Assembly: GCF_947502445.1 (NCBI RefSeq)
Contig: NZ_CANMZW010000004.1
Span: 62,001 to 126,000, forward strand
Direction: 5' to 3'
DNA: 64,000 nucleotides
From: an uncultured Brevibacillus sp.
Lineage (GTDB): Bacteria; Bacillota; Bacilli; Brevibacillales; Brevibacillaceae
Notes under the pieces: model-generated
What the model was told of the DNA's origin: nothing
Databases searched by the model: none
The model's input: only the letters and a program-made list of their open reading frames with translations
Translations under genes and position numbers: made by a program
In this document: positions 7,796 to 15,644 of the stretch, in pieces
Position numbering within the stretch: position 1 is the stretch's first letter
Layout of the letters: the number at the start of each line of letters is the position of its first letter

Positions 7796-8669
7796 ATGGA
7801 AACGACAACTAATGGATGTGGTGGAAGGTGACTTCGATGTCAAAGATCAGGTCTTACAAAAATTACATGAACGAAAAAAACAAAGGGAGGCAATCTCAGT
7901 GAAAAAACGAATCGGGTTGATTGTTGCAGCTACACTTGTGCTTGGGGGGACGACTGCATTTGCAGCGATGAAGGTGTATGAACTGAAAAACGACCAGGGA
8001 GAAGCGATAGTTAGAGTGAGTGAGACTACCGAATCTAAGAGTGAATATTCTGGCGGCAGAATTGAAATCATGAACCAAATTCGCGAAACGTTGCAGCCAG
8101 GAGCGAGGGTAGCTGTCTATATCGCTGGACCAGAAAACCCGGATAAAAATGTGAGCTTTATGGAAATTCCGCTTGAAGTGACAGATCAAACTGAGCTGCA
8201 GAATAAAGTGGGGAGCTTTTTCGAAATACCGCAGGAGCTTGTCGGGGGATACAAGTTTGTTGAGGGAAATATTAGCCATCAATTGAACGAAGACGCTTCA
8301 GCATTTTTTGATGAAATGGTGAAGGATGCTGAACGGGAAAATAAGAAGGTGCTTGTTCGGGATTTGCCTGATAATCCAAAGCTCCAATACTTGTACCTCA
8401 CGTACAATGCAAGTAAAGGGGAAGTCTATGTGAATCTGACCAATTTTGAAAATATGAAATGGGTCAGCGAAGAGGCTGGACCGAATGAAACGGTGGAAAA
8501 GGTAACCGTACGGCAAAAAGAAGCGTTGTATCACGTACGTAAGCTAAAAGATAAGGAAGCAAAGTACGTTCAAATTTATCAAGATGATAAAAAGCGACTG
8601 ATAGAAGTTAGAACGACGGCTCCTGATATTACCAAGGAAGATTTGCTGAACATTGCCGAAAAGCTGTAA
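7770..8669 (+). CDS. Single-pass membrane protein, probable partner/anti-sigma factor of the preceding ECF sigma
   Basis: 299 residues from ATG 7770. The first ~45 residues are charged and would lie in the cytoplasm, followed by one membrane segment (RIGLIVAATLVLGGTTAFA, about 47-65) and a ~230-residue outside domain with no domain I recognise. Position and topology fit an anti-sigma factor or sigma-regulon sensor, although the cytoplasmic part lacks the ZAS zinc motif (HxxxCxxC). In-frame GTG/ATG codons at 7758-7766 lie in the AAGGTGGTGATG ribosome-site region; 7770 has the best spacing. Its start overlaps the sigma gene, so the two are co-translated. Functional assignment is by context only. 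Confidence 0.72.
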   Translation: MTRSQQSSEWKRQLMDVVEGDFDVKDQVLQKLHERKKQREAISVKKRIGLIVAATLVLGGTTAFAAMKVYELKNDQGEAIVRVSETTESKSEYSGGRIEIMNQIRETLQPGARVAVYIAGPENPDKNVSFMEIPLEVTDQTELQNKVGSFFEIPQELVGGYKFVEGNISHQLNEDASAFFDEMVKDAERENKKVLVRDLPDNPKLQYLYLTYNASKGEVYVNLTNFENMKWVSEEAGPNETVEKVTVRQKEALYHVRKLKDKEAKYVQIYQDDKKRLIEVRTTAPDITKEDLLNIAEKL

Positions 8670-8747
8670 CCGTATCCTTCCAATCCTTTTCTTTGGCTAT
8701 CTGTATACTCTGTTCGGTCCACGGGAGGCGACAGTGGCCATACGTTT

Positions 8748-9050
8748 ATGATCTCCTTATTCGTGCTGTTCGTGATTGCGCTTCTGAAAATTTGGCGCAA
8801 CCGCTTTTCCCTGATCCAATATTACACGGTAGTGGCTTTGATCTTCTATGTGGGGCTGAACTACGTGAACATGGATGCCATGATTGCGAAGAACAATCTC
8901 AACCGGTATTACGCGACAGGAAACATTGACATCGAATATTTGAGCAGACTCTCGTATGACGCTGTCCCTCTCATGATAGAACTGACGAAGGATCAGGTGG
9001 TCAACTACGTCCCCGCTTTTTTCTACATGCAAGCCAGATGGCTGCTATAA
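8748..9050 (+). pseudogene. C-terminal fragment of a DUF4173/DUF4153-type membrane protein
   Basis: About 100 residues with two membrane helices, then NRYYATGNIDIEYLSRLS followed by DAVP, a signature seen near the C-terminus of DUF4173 polytopic membrane proteins. The complete family protein is several hundred residues; upstream (8670-8747) the frame makes no family sense and no ribosome site precedes the first ATG. Its last 50 bases overlap, head to head, the 3' end of the TIMP-like gene on the other strand. Together this indicates a deletion remnant, not a small working gene. Confidence 0.65.
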
Positions 9051-9579
9051 CTGCCAGAGTGAGTAGAGCAAGCACGCTGTATGGTACGAGCTTTTGCGTC
9101 CAGACGATTTCTACTGACTGGCTGGGGGGATTGCCGGGACCAAGCGTAAGTAGATCATCTGTGGCATGAATTAACTCCGCTGTCCGGCTGCATGTATGTG
9201 TCTCGAGAACGTCTCTCTCCCAATAAGAGGCGTAAACGAGATATTCTTTACCAACCTCAAAGGGAACTCCGCAGCCGAGTTCCCAGCCCTCTGTAAAGAT
9301 GAGGACTTGGGTTTGGTCTATCCCCTTCCATGTAGACTGGACGTCCAGCACGACCCCGAAGCCGCCGCGGACGCGCTTATTCGAAAGCGGAATCCATTCA
9401 TGCCAATCACTTGTTTCCTGGACCTGAATGACTTTGCCAGAAAAGATGGCTGCTGATTGCTGAATGGCTTCCTTGGGAGAGGGGGTGCTACAGCTGCATG
9501 CATGAGCAGGTGTGGGCTGGAAAAAGAAGGAGGTAGTTAAAAAGACCGCGAATAAAACGGTTAAAATATGTCGCTGCAT
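9001..9579 (-). CDS. Secreted TIMP/netrin-like (NTR) protein with C-terminal membrane anchor
   Basis: 192 residues: signal peptide with cleavage after AHA at about residue 27, so the mature protein begins CSCSTPSPKEAI. An N-terminal CxC directly after cleavage is the mark of tissue-inhibitor-of-metalloproteinase-like domains, in which the free amino group and first Cys can chelate a metalloprotease zinc. Further cysteines (GCGVPF, THTCSR) could form disulfides. A membrane helix at about 165-186 (YSVLALLTLAVIAAIWLA) followed by RKKRG anchors it. Bacterial TIMP-like proteins are known as a family, with function largely untested. The 3' end overlaps the DUF4173 fragment by 50 bp, suggesting its tail was set by a deletion junction. 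Confidence 0.75.
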   Translation of the reverse strand: MQRHILTVLFAVFLTTSFFFQPTPAHACSCSTPSPKEAIQQSAAIFSGKVIQVQETSDWHEWIPLSNKRVRGGFGVVLDVQSTWKGIDQTQVLIFTEGWELGCGVPFEVGKEYLVYASYWERDVLETHTCSRTAELIHATDDLLTLGPGNPPSQSVEIVWTQKLVPYSVLALLTLAVIAAIWLACRKKRGRS

Positions 9580-9631
9580 GAATTATCACTCCCATCAACC
9601 ATAAGACGATAGGGGAAGGGAAAAGTTTCCA

Positions 9632-10450
9632 ATGGTGATTGCCGTATTCGTACTCGCTTGTGTGGTCATAGGAGCTGCAACGCTCCTCTTTCACACGCTG
9701 TATGTAAAAACAACAACGATATCCATGTCAGTACCTGGCGTGCCCCGCCTTACTCTCGTCCATCTTACGGATTTACACGGGCGTATACGCTTTTTGAACG
9801 GGCCATTGCATCGCTTGGTCAATCGTCTATCTCCTGATGTAGTGCTAGTGACTGGGGATTTAACGCAGCACAGCGGGCAGCTGAACCAAGTGCTTACGGA
9901 GCTTTCACGAATCAACCCTAGAGTCGGCATTCATTTCGTACCTGGTAACTACGAACAGGAGGAGGTCATTTGCCATCGTAAAAGGCTGTACTCCTCAGAA
10001 GCTTATGCTGCGAACAAAAAGGCGTGGGAAAAGCATATGATCGTGTTGGAGAATGAGGGACGATTGATAAAGATAGGCGATAGCCGGATTTTGATTTATG
10101 GCTTTGATAATTCTACCTACGGAAACGAACGGTATGCGTGGGACGATTCCGAGCCAGCAGATCTGACTGTTTTTCTCGCTCATTCTCCGAACATCATTAC
10201 GTTGATTCAGCAGAACGGGCTAAAGGCGGATTTGCTGTTGTCGGGACATACCCATGGGGGACAAATTCGATTGTTCGGAAAATCGCTGGGGGGTAGAGCG
10301 TACAAGCATTTTCACGTTGGGCAAAAAGTGGACGAAGCCGTTGGCATATTTTGCATCAGCCGCGGGTTGGGAACTGCAAAACTGCCTGTTCGTTTGTGCT
10401 GTTTTCCCGAAATCACGGTTTATCAGATGAACCATCATCAGCAAAAGTGA
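9632..10450 (+). CDS. Membrane-anchored metallophosphoesterase (YkuE-like)
   Basis: 272 residues. An N-terminal helix (about 2-20) anchors the protein, followed by calcineurin-fold motifs in order: TDLHG, VTGDLT, PGNYE, a later LAHSPN and SGHTHGGQ. These residues hold two metal ions. The third motif is GNY rather than the usual GNH, so one position normally filled by the catalytic His is Tyr. YkuE-type enzymes are exported or membrane-bound phosphoesterases; the substrate is not evident. It is monocistronic, starting after GGGGAAGGG and ending at a bidirectional terminator. Confidence 0.88.
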   Translation: MVIAVFVLACVVIGAATLLFHTLYVKTTTISMSVPGVPRLTLVHLTDLHGRIRFLNGPLHRLVNRLSPDVVLVTGDLTQHSGQLNQVLTELSRINPRVGIHFVPGNYEQEEVICHRKRLYSSEAYAANKKAWEKHMIVLENEGRLIKIGDSRILIYGFDNSTYGNERYAWDDSEPADLTVFLAHSPNIITLIQQNGLKADLLLSGHTHGGQIRLFGKSLGGRAYKHFHVGQKVDEAVGIFCISRGLGTAKLPVRLCCFPEITVYQMNHHQQK

Positions 10451-10496
10451 AAAGCCCTTGAAGTTGCTACCAAAGAGGCAACGACAAGGGCTTTTT
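10451..10496. terminator. Bidirectional intrinsic terminator
   Basis: A 10-bp stem AAAGCCCTTG/CAAGGGCTTT (10451-10460, 10485-10494) with an inner GTTGC/GGCAAC helix sits between convergent genes; T-runs on both strands. Confidence 0.88.
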
Positions 10497-10511
10497 GACG
10501 AATCCCCGAGA

Positions 10512-11954
10512 CTACCTGCGGGCTGCTGGCTTGATGTCTGCTGGAATCGGGCAGACATATGTAGCGCCATCGAGCTTTTCTACAAGCTCGGCTTTTGCTT
10601 CAGCGATGAGTTCTGGGTTCAACATCATCTCTACAGCTGTGGCCGCCATGATTTTTCCCGCATGCAGCATTCCTTTGTGACCGATCGAGGTGCCGCCTTG
10701 GGCAACGGCTTGCCACGAGTGCAGCTGAGTGCCCATGGCAAAGCAGGTTGTCGAGCATTGTACGGTTGGAATGATCCAGCTGACGTCGCCTACATCGGTC
10801 GAGCCAGACATGAGCCTTGCTGCTGGCATGAGCGGCATTAAAATGCTAGATAGCTCTTGCTCCTTCAATTGCTCAGCCGTGCCTTTTCCTTTGGCTCCCA
10901 GCACCTTTGCAATCATTTGCAGCTCACTGTTTTTGTCCGTGTCGGGAATCGTCGTGCGAATTTGACGGGCGAATTCTTTTTCGTTCTGATCAAATTCGGG
11001 TACCCCCAGCTCGGTAAAGTTACTGTACATGACGCGCTCCATCGTCTGATTCGGGATGAGATTGGAGCAAGCTTTGTCAAAAATGATATCGACAGCTGTC
11101 TCGGTCATCATGGCAGCCCCACGTGCAATTTGGCAAACGCGCTGATAAATTTCTTCTACCTGCTGTGTTTTCGGGGCGCGAATCAGGTAGAGTACATCTG
11201 CCTCTGCCTGAACGACATTCGGTGAGAAGCCGCCGCTATTGGTGATGGCATAGTGGATACGGGCTTCAGGAATGATGTGCTCGCGCAAGTAATTGACGCC
11301 GATATTCATCAGCTCTACTGCGTCCAGTGCACTGCGTCCCAGATGAGGTGCGGCTGCGGCATGGGCAGCTTTGCCCTTGAATTTGAAATAGACCTGATAG
11401 TTGGCAAGACTGCTGATGGACATGAGTGTATTAAAGGTTTGCGGATGCCAGCAAATCGCGAAATCAGCGTCATGGAATAAGCCTTCACGTGCCATGTAGG
11501 CTTTGCCTGATCCACCTTCTTCTGCGGGGCAGCCGTAGTAACGAACTGTTCCCTGGATTTCGTTTTCCTCCATGTAGTGGCGGATCGCTACTGCCGCCGC
11601 CAGAGAGCCTGTACCGAGCAGGTTATGACCGCACCCATGTCCATTTCCGCCTGCCACAATTGGTTGATGAGTGGCATTGCCGCGCTCCTGGCTCAGGCCA
11701 GAGAGAGCATCGTATTCACCGAGAATAGCGACAACCGGACTGCCACTGCCATAGCTTCCGATAAAAGCGGTTTCGATTCCCGCGACTCCTTTTTCAACAG
11801 TGAAGCCTTCTGCTTCCAAGGTTTTGCACAGCAGCTCCGCAGAGCGAAACTCCTCAAAACGCGTCTCCGCATACTCCCAGATCCGATCACTCACATTTGT
11901 GAAGAGGTCGCTTTTTTGATCAATGATTTCCGCAATTCTTTGACGATTGAACAT
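10512..11954 (-). CDS. M20 family amidohydrolase, p-aminobenzoyl-glutamate hydrolase subunit B (AbgB)-like
   Basis: 480 residues, close to AbgB length. Metal-site motifs are visible: GNGHGCGHN, CPAEEGGSGKAYM (catalytic Glu), ICWHP and SGSTDVGDVSW. AbgB-like enzymes cleave p-aminobenzoyl-glutamate or related N-acyl amino acids in the cytoplasm. The start chosen is ATG 11954 with GAGGTG six bases upstream; an in-frame GTG lies inside that site. The MFS transporter gene lies 50 bp upstream on the same strand, so the two probably form an uptake-and-hydrolysis operon, with the divergent gene at 13.49 kb as likely regulator. No AbgA partner is present. The substrate is inferred only from the family. 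Confidence 0.85.
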   Translation of the reverse strand: MFNRQRIAEIIDQKSDLFTNVSDRIWEYAETRFEEFRSAELLCKTLEAEGFTVEKGVAGIETAFIGSYGSGSPVVAILGEYDALSGLSQERGNATHQPIVAGGNGHGCGHNLLGTGSLAAAVAIRHYMEENEIQGTVRYYGCPAEEGGSGKAYMAREGLFHDADFAICWHPQTFNTLMSISSLANYQVYFKFKGKAAHAAAAPHLGRSALDAVELMNIGVNYLREHIIPEARIHYAITNSGGFSPNVVQAEADVLYLIRAPKTQQVEEIYQRVCQIARGAAMMTETAVDIIFDKACSNLIPNQTMERVMYSNFTELGVPEFDQNEKEFARQIRTTIPDTDKNSELQMIAKVLGAKGKGTAEQLKEQELSSILMPLMPAARLMSGSTDVGDVSWIIPTVQCSTTCFAMGTQLHSWQAVAQGGTSIGHKGMLHAGKIMAATAVEMMLNPELIAEAKAELVEKLDGATYVCPIPADIKPAARR

Positions 11955-12004
11955 GAAGAACACCTCGCTGCTTTTTCAAATTTTTACGAATCGTTCCATT
12001 CTGC

Positions 12005-13243
12005 TTAATTCGTGGTGCTAACCGTGGTTGGCGTCTCATTTCGCACTTGTGATGTAGTCCGAAGCGTCATGCCTACCACAAATGGAATGGCTACCGCGAT
12101 GATCAACAACCAGAACGCTGCATCATAAGAGCCGTTGAACTGTTGAATCATAAAGCCCATGGCTGTTGGCGCAATAACTCCTGCCGTTTGTCCACCGAGA
12201 TAGATCAGGCCGGAAGCAGCACCGACAGAGGAAGGATCGATATACTTCAGTGGCATGGTCAATGTCGTGGTTACTGCTGCAGCAAGACCGATATTCGCTA
12301 GTGCCTGGTATGCGACTACTAACGCTACGGTAGGAGCTTTAGACAAGAGATAAAGCGAAATGATACCAATAAACGAACCGATTACGATTAATAGTCTTTC
12401 GCGTCCTACCATGCGTTTGTCCAACAGCCATCCGGTGAGCAAGACAGTAGCAAAGGAGAGAATCGCTGGAATCGAAGCGAGAGCACCCATAGAAACCATA
12501 TCGAGATGGCGAACCTTTACCATATAGGTAGGCATCCAGGACATCATGCCCCATGTCACCATCGAAATACCGAAGTAGATAGCCATTAGCTTCCACAGCA
12601 TGGAGATTTTCAACAGCTTGCGCAAAGGCAGCTTTTCAACGGTTTTCTTGGCAGCAAGAGCTTGTGCTCCGGTAGGATGCAAGAACTTGGCGTATAAAGC
12701 AGCAAGTAGCAATCCGACTATTCCGAGAATGACGAACATAAATTGCCAGCCAAAGCTTTTAGACAAGCTAGCTGCTACCAAAGTAGCGAGTACACCCCCG
12801 ATGGTTGTAGCAGAGGTCAAGATAGATTTGGCACGTGCCCGTTCGTGCTGTGGAAAGCTTTCTGCTACCGCAACCGAACTGGCAGAAGGATAGCTGCCTT
12901 CACCAATCCCGAACAAGAAGCGAATCACGATGAGGGAGAGGAACGACCAGGCAGTACCTGTCAGGATCGTAAACAGCGACCAGCCGACAACAGATATAAT
13001 AATGACTTTACGTGAGCCGAATTTATCTGCCAGACTGCCCCCAATTGGCTGCATAATTGCATAGCTCAGAAAGAAGCTGCTGAGAATAAGACCAATCTGT
13101 GTTTCTGATAGACCAAACTCTTGCGAAATAGGGATGACGGCTACATTAATCGCGACTTTATCGAAATAGTTGATGATCCAACCAAGGCACAGAAGTCCGA
13201 GGACTAGGTACTTGTTTTTGCTGTTTGCAGTAGCGGTATTCAT
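12005..13243 (-). CDS. MFS transporter, anion:cation symporter (ACS)-like
   Basis: 412 residues, about 12 membrane helices. The loop 2-3 motif GGSLADKFGSRKV and the matching second-half segment LLTGWLLDKRMVGRERL identify the major facilitator superfamily; GIGEGSYPSASSVAVAESFP in helix 4 is typical of the ACS family that imports organic anions such as sugar acids or aromatic carboxylates. It starts after a GGGGG site and precedes the AbgB-like hydrolase by 50 bp, suggesting it imports that enzyme's substrate. Substrate unproven. Confidence 0.85.
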   Translation of the reverse strand: MNTATANSKNKYLVLGLLCLGWIINYFDKVAINVAVIPISQEFGLSETQIGLILSSFFLSYAIMQPIGGSLADKFGSRKVIIISVVGWSLFTILTGTAWSFLSLIVIRFLFGIGEGSYPSASSVAVAESFPQHERARAKSILTSATTIGGVLATLVAASLSKSFGWQFMFVILGIVGLLLAALYAKFLHPTGAQALAAKKTVEKLPLRKLLKISMLWKLMAIYFGISMVTWGMMSWMPTYMVKVRHLDMVSMGALASIPAILSFATVLLTGWLLDKRMVGRERLLIVIGSFIGIISLYLLSKAPTVALVVAYQALANIGLAAAVTTTLTMPLKYIDPSSVGAASGLIYLGGQTAGVIAPTAMGFMIQQFNGSYDAAFWLLIIAVAIPFVVGMTLRTTSQVRNETPTTVSTTN

Positions 13244-13489
13244 CGTAAGACCCCCTTGTTAGCGTTTTCACGGTTGTGTACAAAAAAAGCGATTTTCTAA
13301 GCAGGCGAAAGGGAACACCACCACCTTATGTAAGTAAACGAAATCGCAAAAGTATTTTTAGACATAATAAGGACGATTTCTAAAAATAACTTTAAAGCAA
13401 TCTTTTTGACATTTCAAGCCTTTTCAAAAGATTTTCAAAGAGGCCCAAATCTCCTATAATGATCAAGTGAGTGGAAGGAGGGATTTCTT

Positions 13490-14803
13490 ATGATCCGATT
13501 GGGTGCCATCATTGCCCAGCACTCTTTAACAGAATTGGTATCCGTTCCGGCACGAGTCCAGGAACATTGTGAGATCGTCATGCTGCCCTATCAGCGCTTG
13601 CATGAGACACCACAGCTTTACAGACAAAACGAGCAAAGTGTCGATGGGTTTGTTCTGACCGAATTGGCTTACGCATATCTCGTGCAGGAGTGGGGCAGTT
13701 TCTCCATACCGACGTATACGTTTCAGATCAGTGAGCAGGAGTTTTATAAAAAGCTGTTTCAGCTGACCCTGCGGGATCGAAATATGGATTTTTCACGTGT
13801 GTATATCGACTTTATTAATCAACAGAACAATTACCTGGGGCTCACGGATATTTTCGCGGAAGTCTCCATGCCGTATACGCTAACCGGTCTCGCGGTAAGC
13901 GATGAGATTTATGAGGTGGTACTGAATGAGCATATTCGTCTGAGACAAGAAGGCAAAATCGATTTGTCCCTGACTCGCTTTAGCAATATCGTGCCTGAGC
14001 TAGACCGGCACAGCGTACCGCATCTGTATGTCTTCCCGTCTCCGGATTCCATCGTGTCGCAGTTTGAGCAAATCATTACGGAGCTGGCGGCTATTAAGCT
14101 GGCGGAGAGTCGTATTGCGATTGGCCATATTACGATCGGGCAAGTAGAGGGAGAAAAAGAGAGCTTGAACGAGTGGGAGCTGCGGCAAATGCTGCTGCAC
14201 AAATCGCTTCTGGAGTTCAGTACGGAGCAGCGGGTTCCGTTTTTGATCCAAAAATCGAACAAAAGCTTTGAGATCATCAGTTCTTTTAAGGACATCAAGC
14301 TGCTAACCGACAATCTCACCCAATGCTTGCTGCTTGCTTACCTGGAAAAAACACTTCCGTTTCCCGTGCATATCGGGTGGGGCGTCGGCAACAGCATGTA
14401 CAAGGCACGGACAAACGCACAAGCTGCGAACGGCATGTCTGCGGCAAATCAAACGCCAGGTACATTCATTGTGACCGACAGCGATCAGATTATTGGTCCG
14501 CTCGGTGAAGAAAACTGTCTCCACTATCGAAATCAAATGAACGACACCATCCAGCGGCTGAGCGAAGCGACAGATTTGTCTACGCTGCAGCTCCAAAAAA
14601 TATTGGCGGTTCTAGCGAAAACGGAGAGTAACGAGCTGACGGCAGATGAGCTCGCCTACCATCTTGGGGTTACGGTACGAAGCGCGAATCGGATGCTGAA
14701 TCGACTGGAGGAAAAAGGCGTTGCTCACGTCTTGTACAAGAAACAGGAGAAGCTGCGCGGACGTCCTACGAAAATCTATCAAATTCAGCTACCAACCGAA
14801 TAA
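13490..14803 (+). CDS. Divergent transcriptional regulator with C-terminal winged helix and GTP cyclohydrolase III/GGDEF-like middle
   Basis: 437 residues. The last ~80 form a helix-turn-helix (SNELTADELAYHLGVTVRSA, then NRMLNRLEEKGVAHVL and a basic wing KLRGRPTKIYQ). The middle (about 195-345) contains ESRIAIGHITIGQ and later VHIGWGVGNSMYKARTNAQA, a pattern like nucleotidyl-cyclase-fold domains of the GTP cyclohydrolase III type (GIGxGxTxxxAxxNAxxA). The N-terminal ~150 residues have no recognised domain. Transcribed divergently from the MFS/AbgB-like operon across 246 bp, it is probably their regulator. Start ATG 13490 follows GGAAGGAGGG. Ligand and DNA site unknown; the fold reading is my inference. 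Confidence 0.72.
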   Translation: MIRLGAIIAQHSLTELVSVPARVQEHCEIVMLPYQRLHETPQLYRQNEQSVDGFVLTELAYAYLVQEWGSFSIPTYTFQISEQEFYKKLFQLTLRDRNMDFSRVYIDFINQQNNYLGLTDIFAEVSMPYTLTGLAVSDEIYEVVLNEHIRLRQEGKIDLSLTRFSNIVPELDRHSVPHLYVFPSPDSIVSQFEQIITELAAIKLAESRIAIGHITIGQVEGEKESLNEWELRQMLLHKSLLEFSTEQRVPFLIQKSNKSFEIISSFKDIKLLTDNLTQCLLLAYLEKTLPFPVHIGWGVGNSMYKARTNAQAANGMSAANQTPGTFIVTDSDQIIGPLGEENCLHYRNQMNDTIQRLSEATDLSTLQLQKILAVLAKTESNELTADELAYHLGVTVRSANRMLNRLEEKGVAHVLYKKQEKLRGRPTKIYQIQLPTE

Positions 14804-14935
14804 TTTTGGCGAGCTTGGAAAAATGTTCATCAAACGTTAGCCATTTCGTCACCAATTAGTCAAGGATTCCAGATTTTGGACGACTTCTTTTCAGTACAAT
14901 GATAGTGTAGAACAAATAGAAAGAAGGGGTCAGAA

Positions 14936-15322
14936 GTGAACAAAAAATGGGGTCTGTTGGTTTCGGCAGTTGCGCTGTCCGCAATGTTGATGACAGCATG
15001 TGGTGGAGAAAGCAAGGATCAGGCGGCAAGCGGCAATTCCGCAGCTCCTGCAGCGACATCTGGCACTGCGGTTAACATTGAAGCAAGCAACTGGAAATTC
15101 AATCAAGATACATTTGAGGTTAAGGCTGGCGAGGAGTTCACCATTAACTTCAAATCGACTGAAGGCTTCCATGGAATCGGGATCCAAGGCCTGGATGTAG
15201 ACATCCAAAAAGATGGCAGCAAAACGATGAAAATCGATGAAGCTGGCGAATACACCATTTTCTGTAACGTTATTTGCGGACCAGACCACGGCAAAATGGT
15301 TGCTAAACTCGTTGTAAAATAA
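14936..15322 (+). CDS. CuA-type cupredoxin lipoprotein
   Basis: 128 residues. The signal peptide ends in a lipobox LMTAC with Cys22 as the lipid-anchored residue, followed by a low-complexity Ala/Ser/Gly linker and a cupredoxin domain. The metal site His79, Cys110, Cys114, His118, Met121 reproduces the CuA pattern of cytochrome c oxidase subunit II (H...CX3CX3HX2M), but without the subunit's membrane helices or a catalytic oxidase gene nearby. The position between the cysteines that is usually Glu is Ile. It may carry electrons or copper at the outer membrane face. Start GTG 14936 follows AAGAAGGGG. Monocistronic with terminator. Confidence 0.85.
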   Translation: MNKKWGLLVSAVALSAMLMTACGGESKDQAASGNSAAPAATSGTAVNIEASNWKFNQDTFEVKAGEEFTINFKSTEGFHGIGIQGLDVDIQKDGSKTMKIDEAGEYTIFCNVICGPDHGKMVAKLVVK

Positions 15323-15368
15323 ATCAATCAATCAATTCTTTTTCCATAAGAGAAACACACAACCACCC

Positions 15369-15406
15369 AAACACTTTGGCCTGCAATGCGGGTCAGGGTG
15401 TTTTTT
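15369..15406 (+). terminator. Intrinsic terminator
   Basis: An imperfect stem pairs AAACAC...GGCC with GGTC...GGTGTT, followed by TTTTTT at 15401-15406. Confidence 0.75.
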
Positions 15407-15644
15407 ATATTCGTGAAAAGAAAGCCATGAGAAAAGATGAGGGCATTGACCTTACCTTCTCATCTTGATGTCAAGTTTTTTGTATGGAGTCATATAAAAT
15501 GACCAAACTTATACAAAATGTATAAAAATCCGGAGTATTTTTTGTCGTTTTTTCTACCATGGAGACGAATGACGACTTTTTCGGAAAGCGTTACCATTGG
15601 GAGAGGTAATTTTCTGAATATTCTTCTTTCCCAGGGGTGGTTCT

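Noticed and set aside
15417-15644. Lysine riboswitch (L-box) ahead of the LysP-like permease.
   Set aside because: I looked for the conserved core segments and did not find them; only a simple inverted repeat is present.
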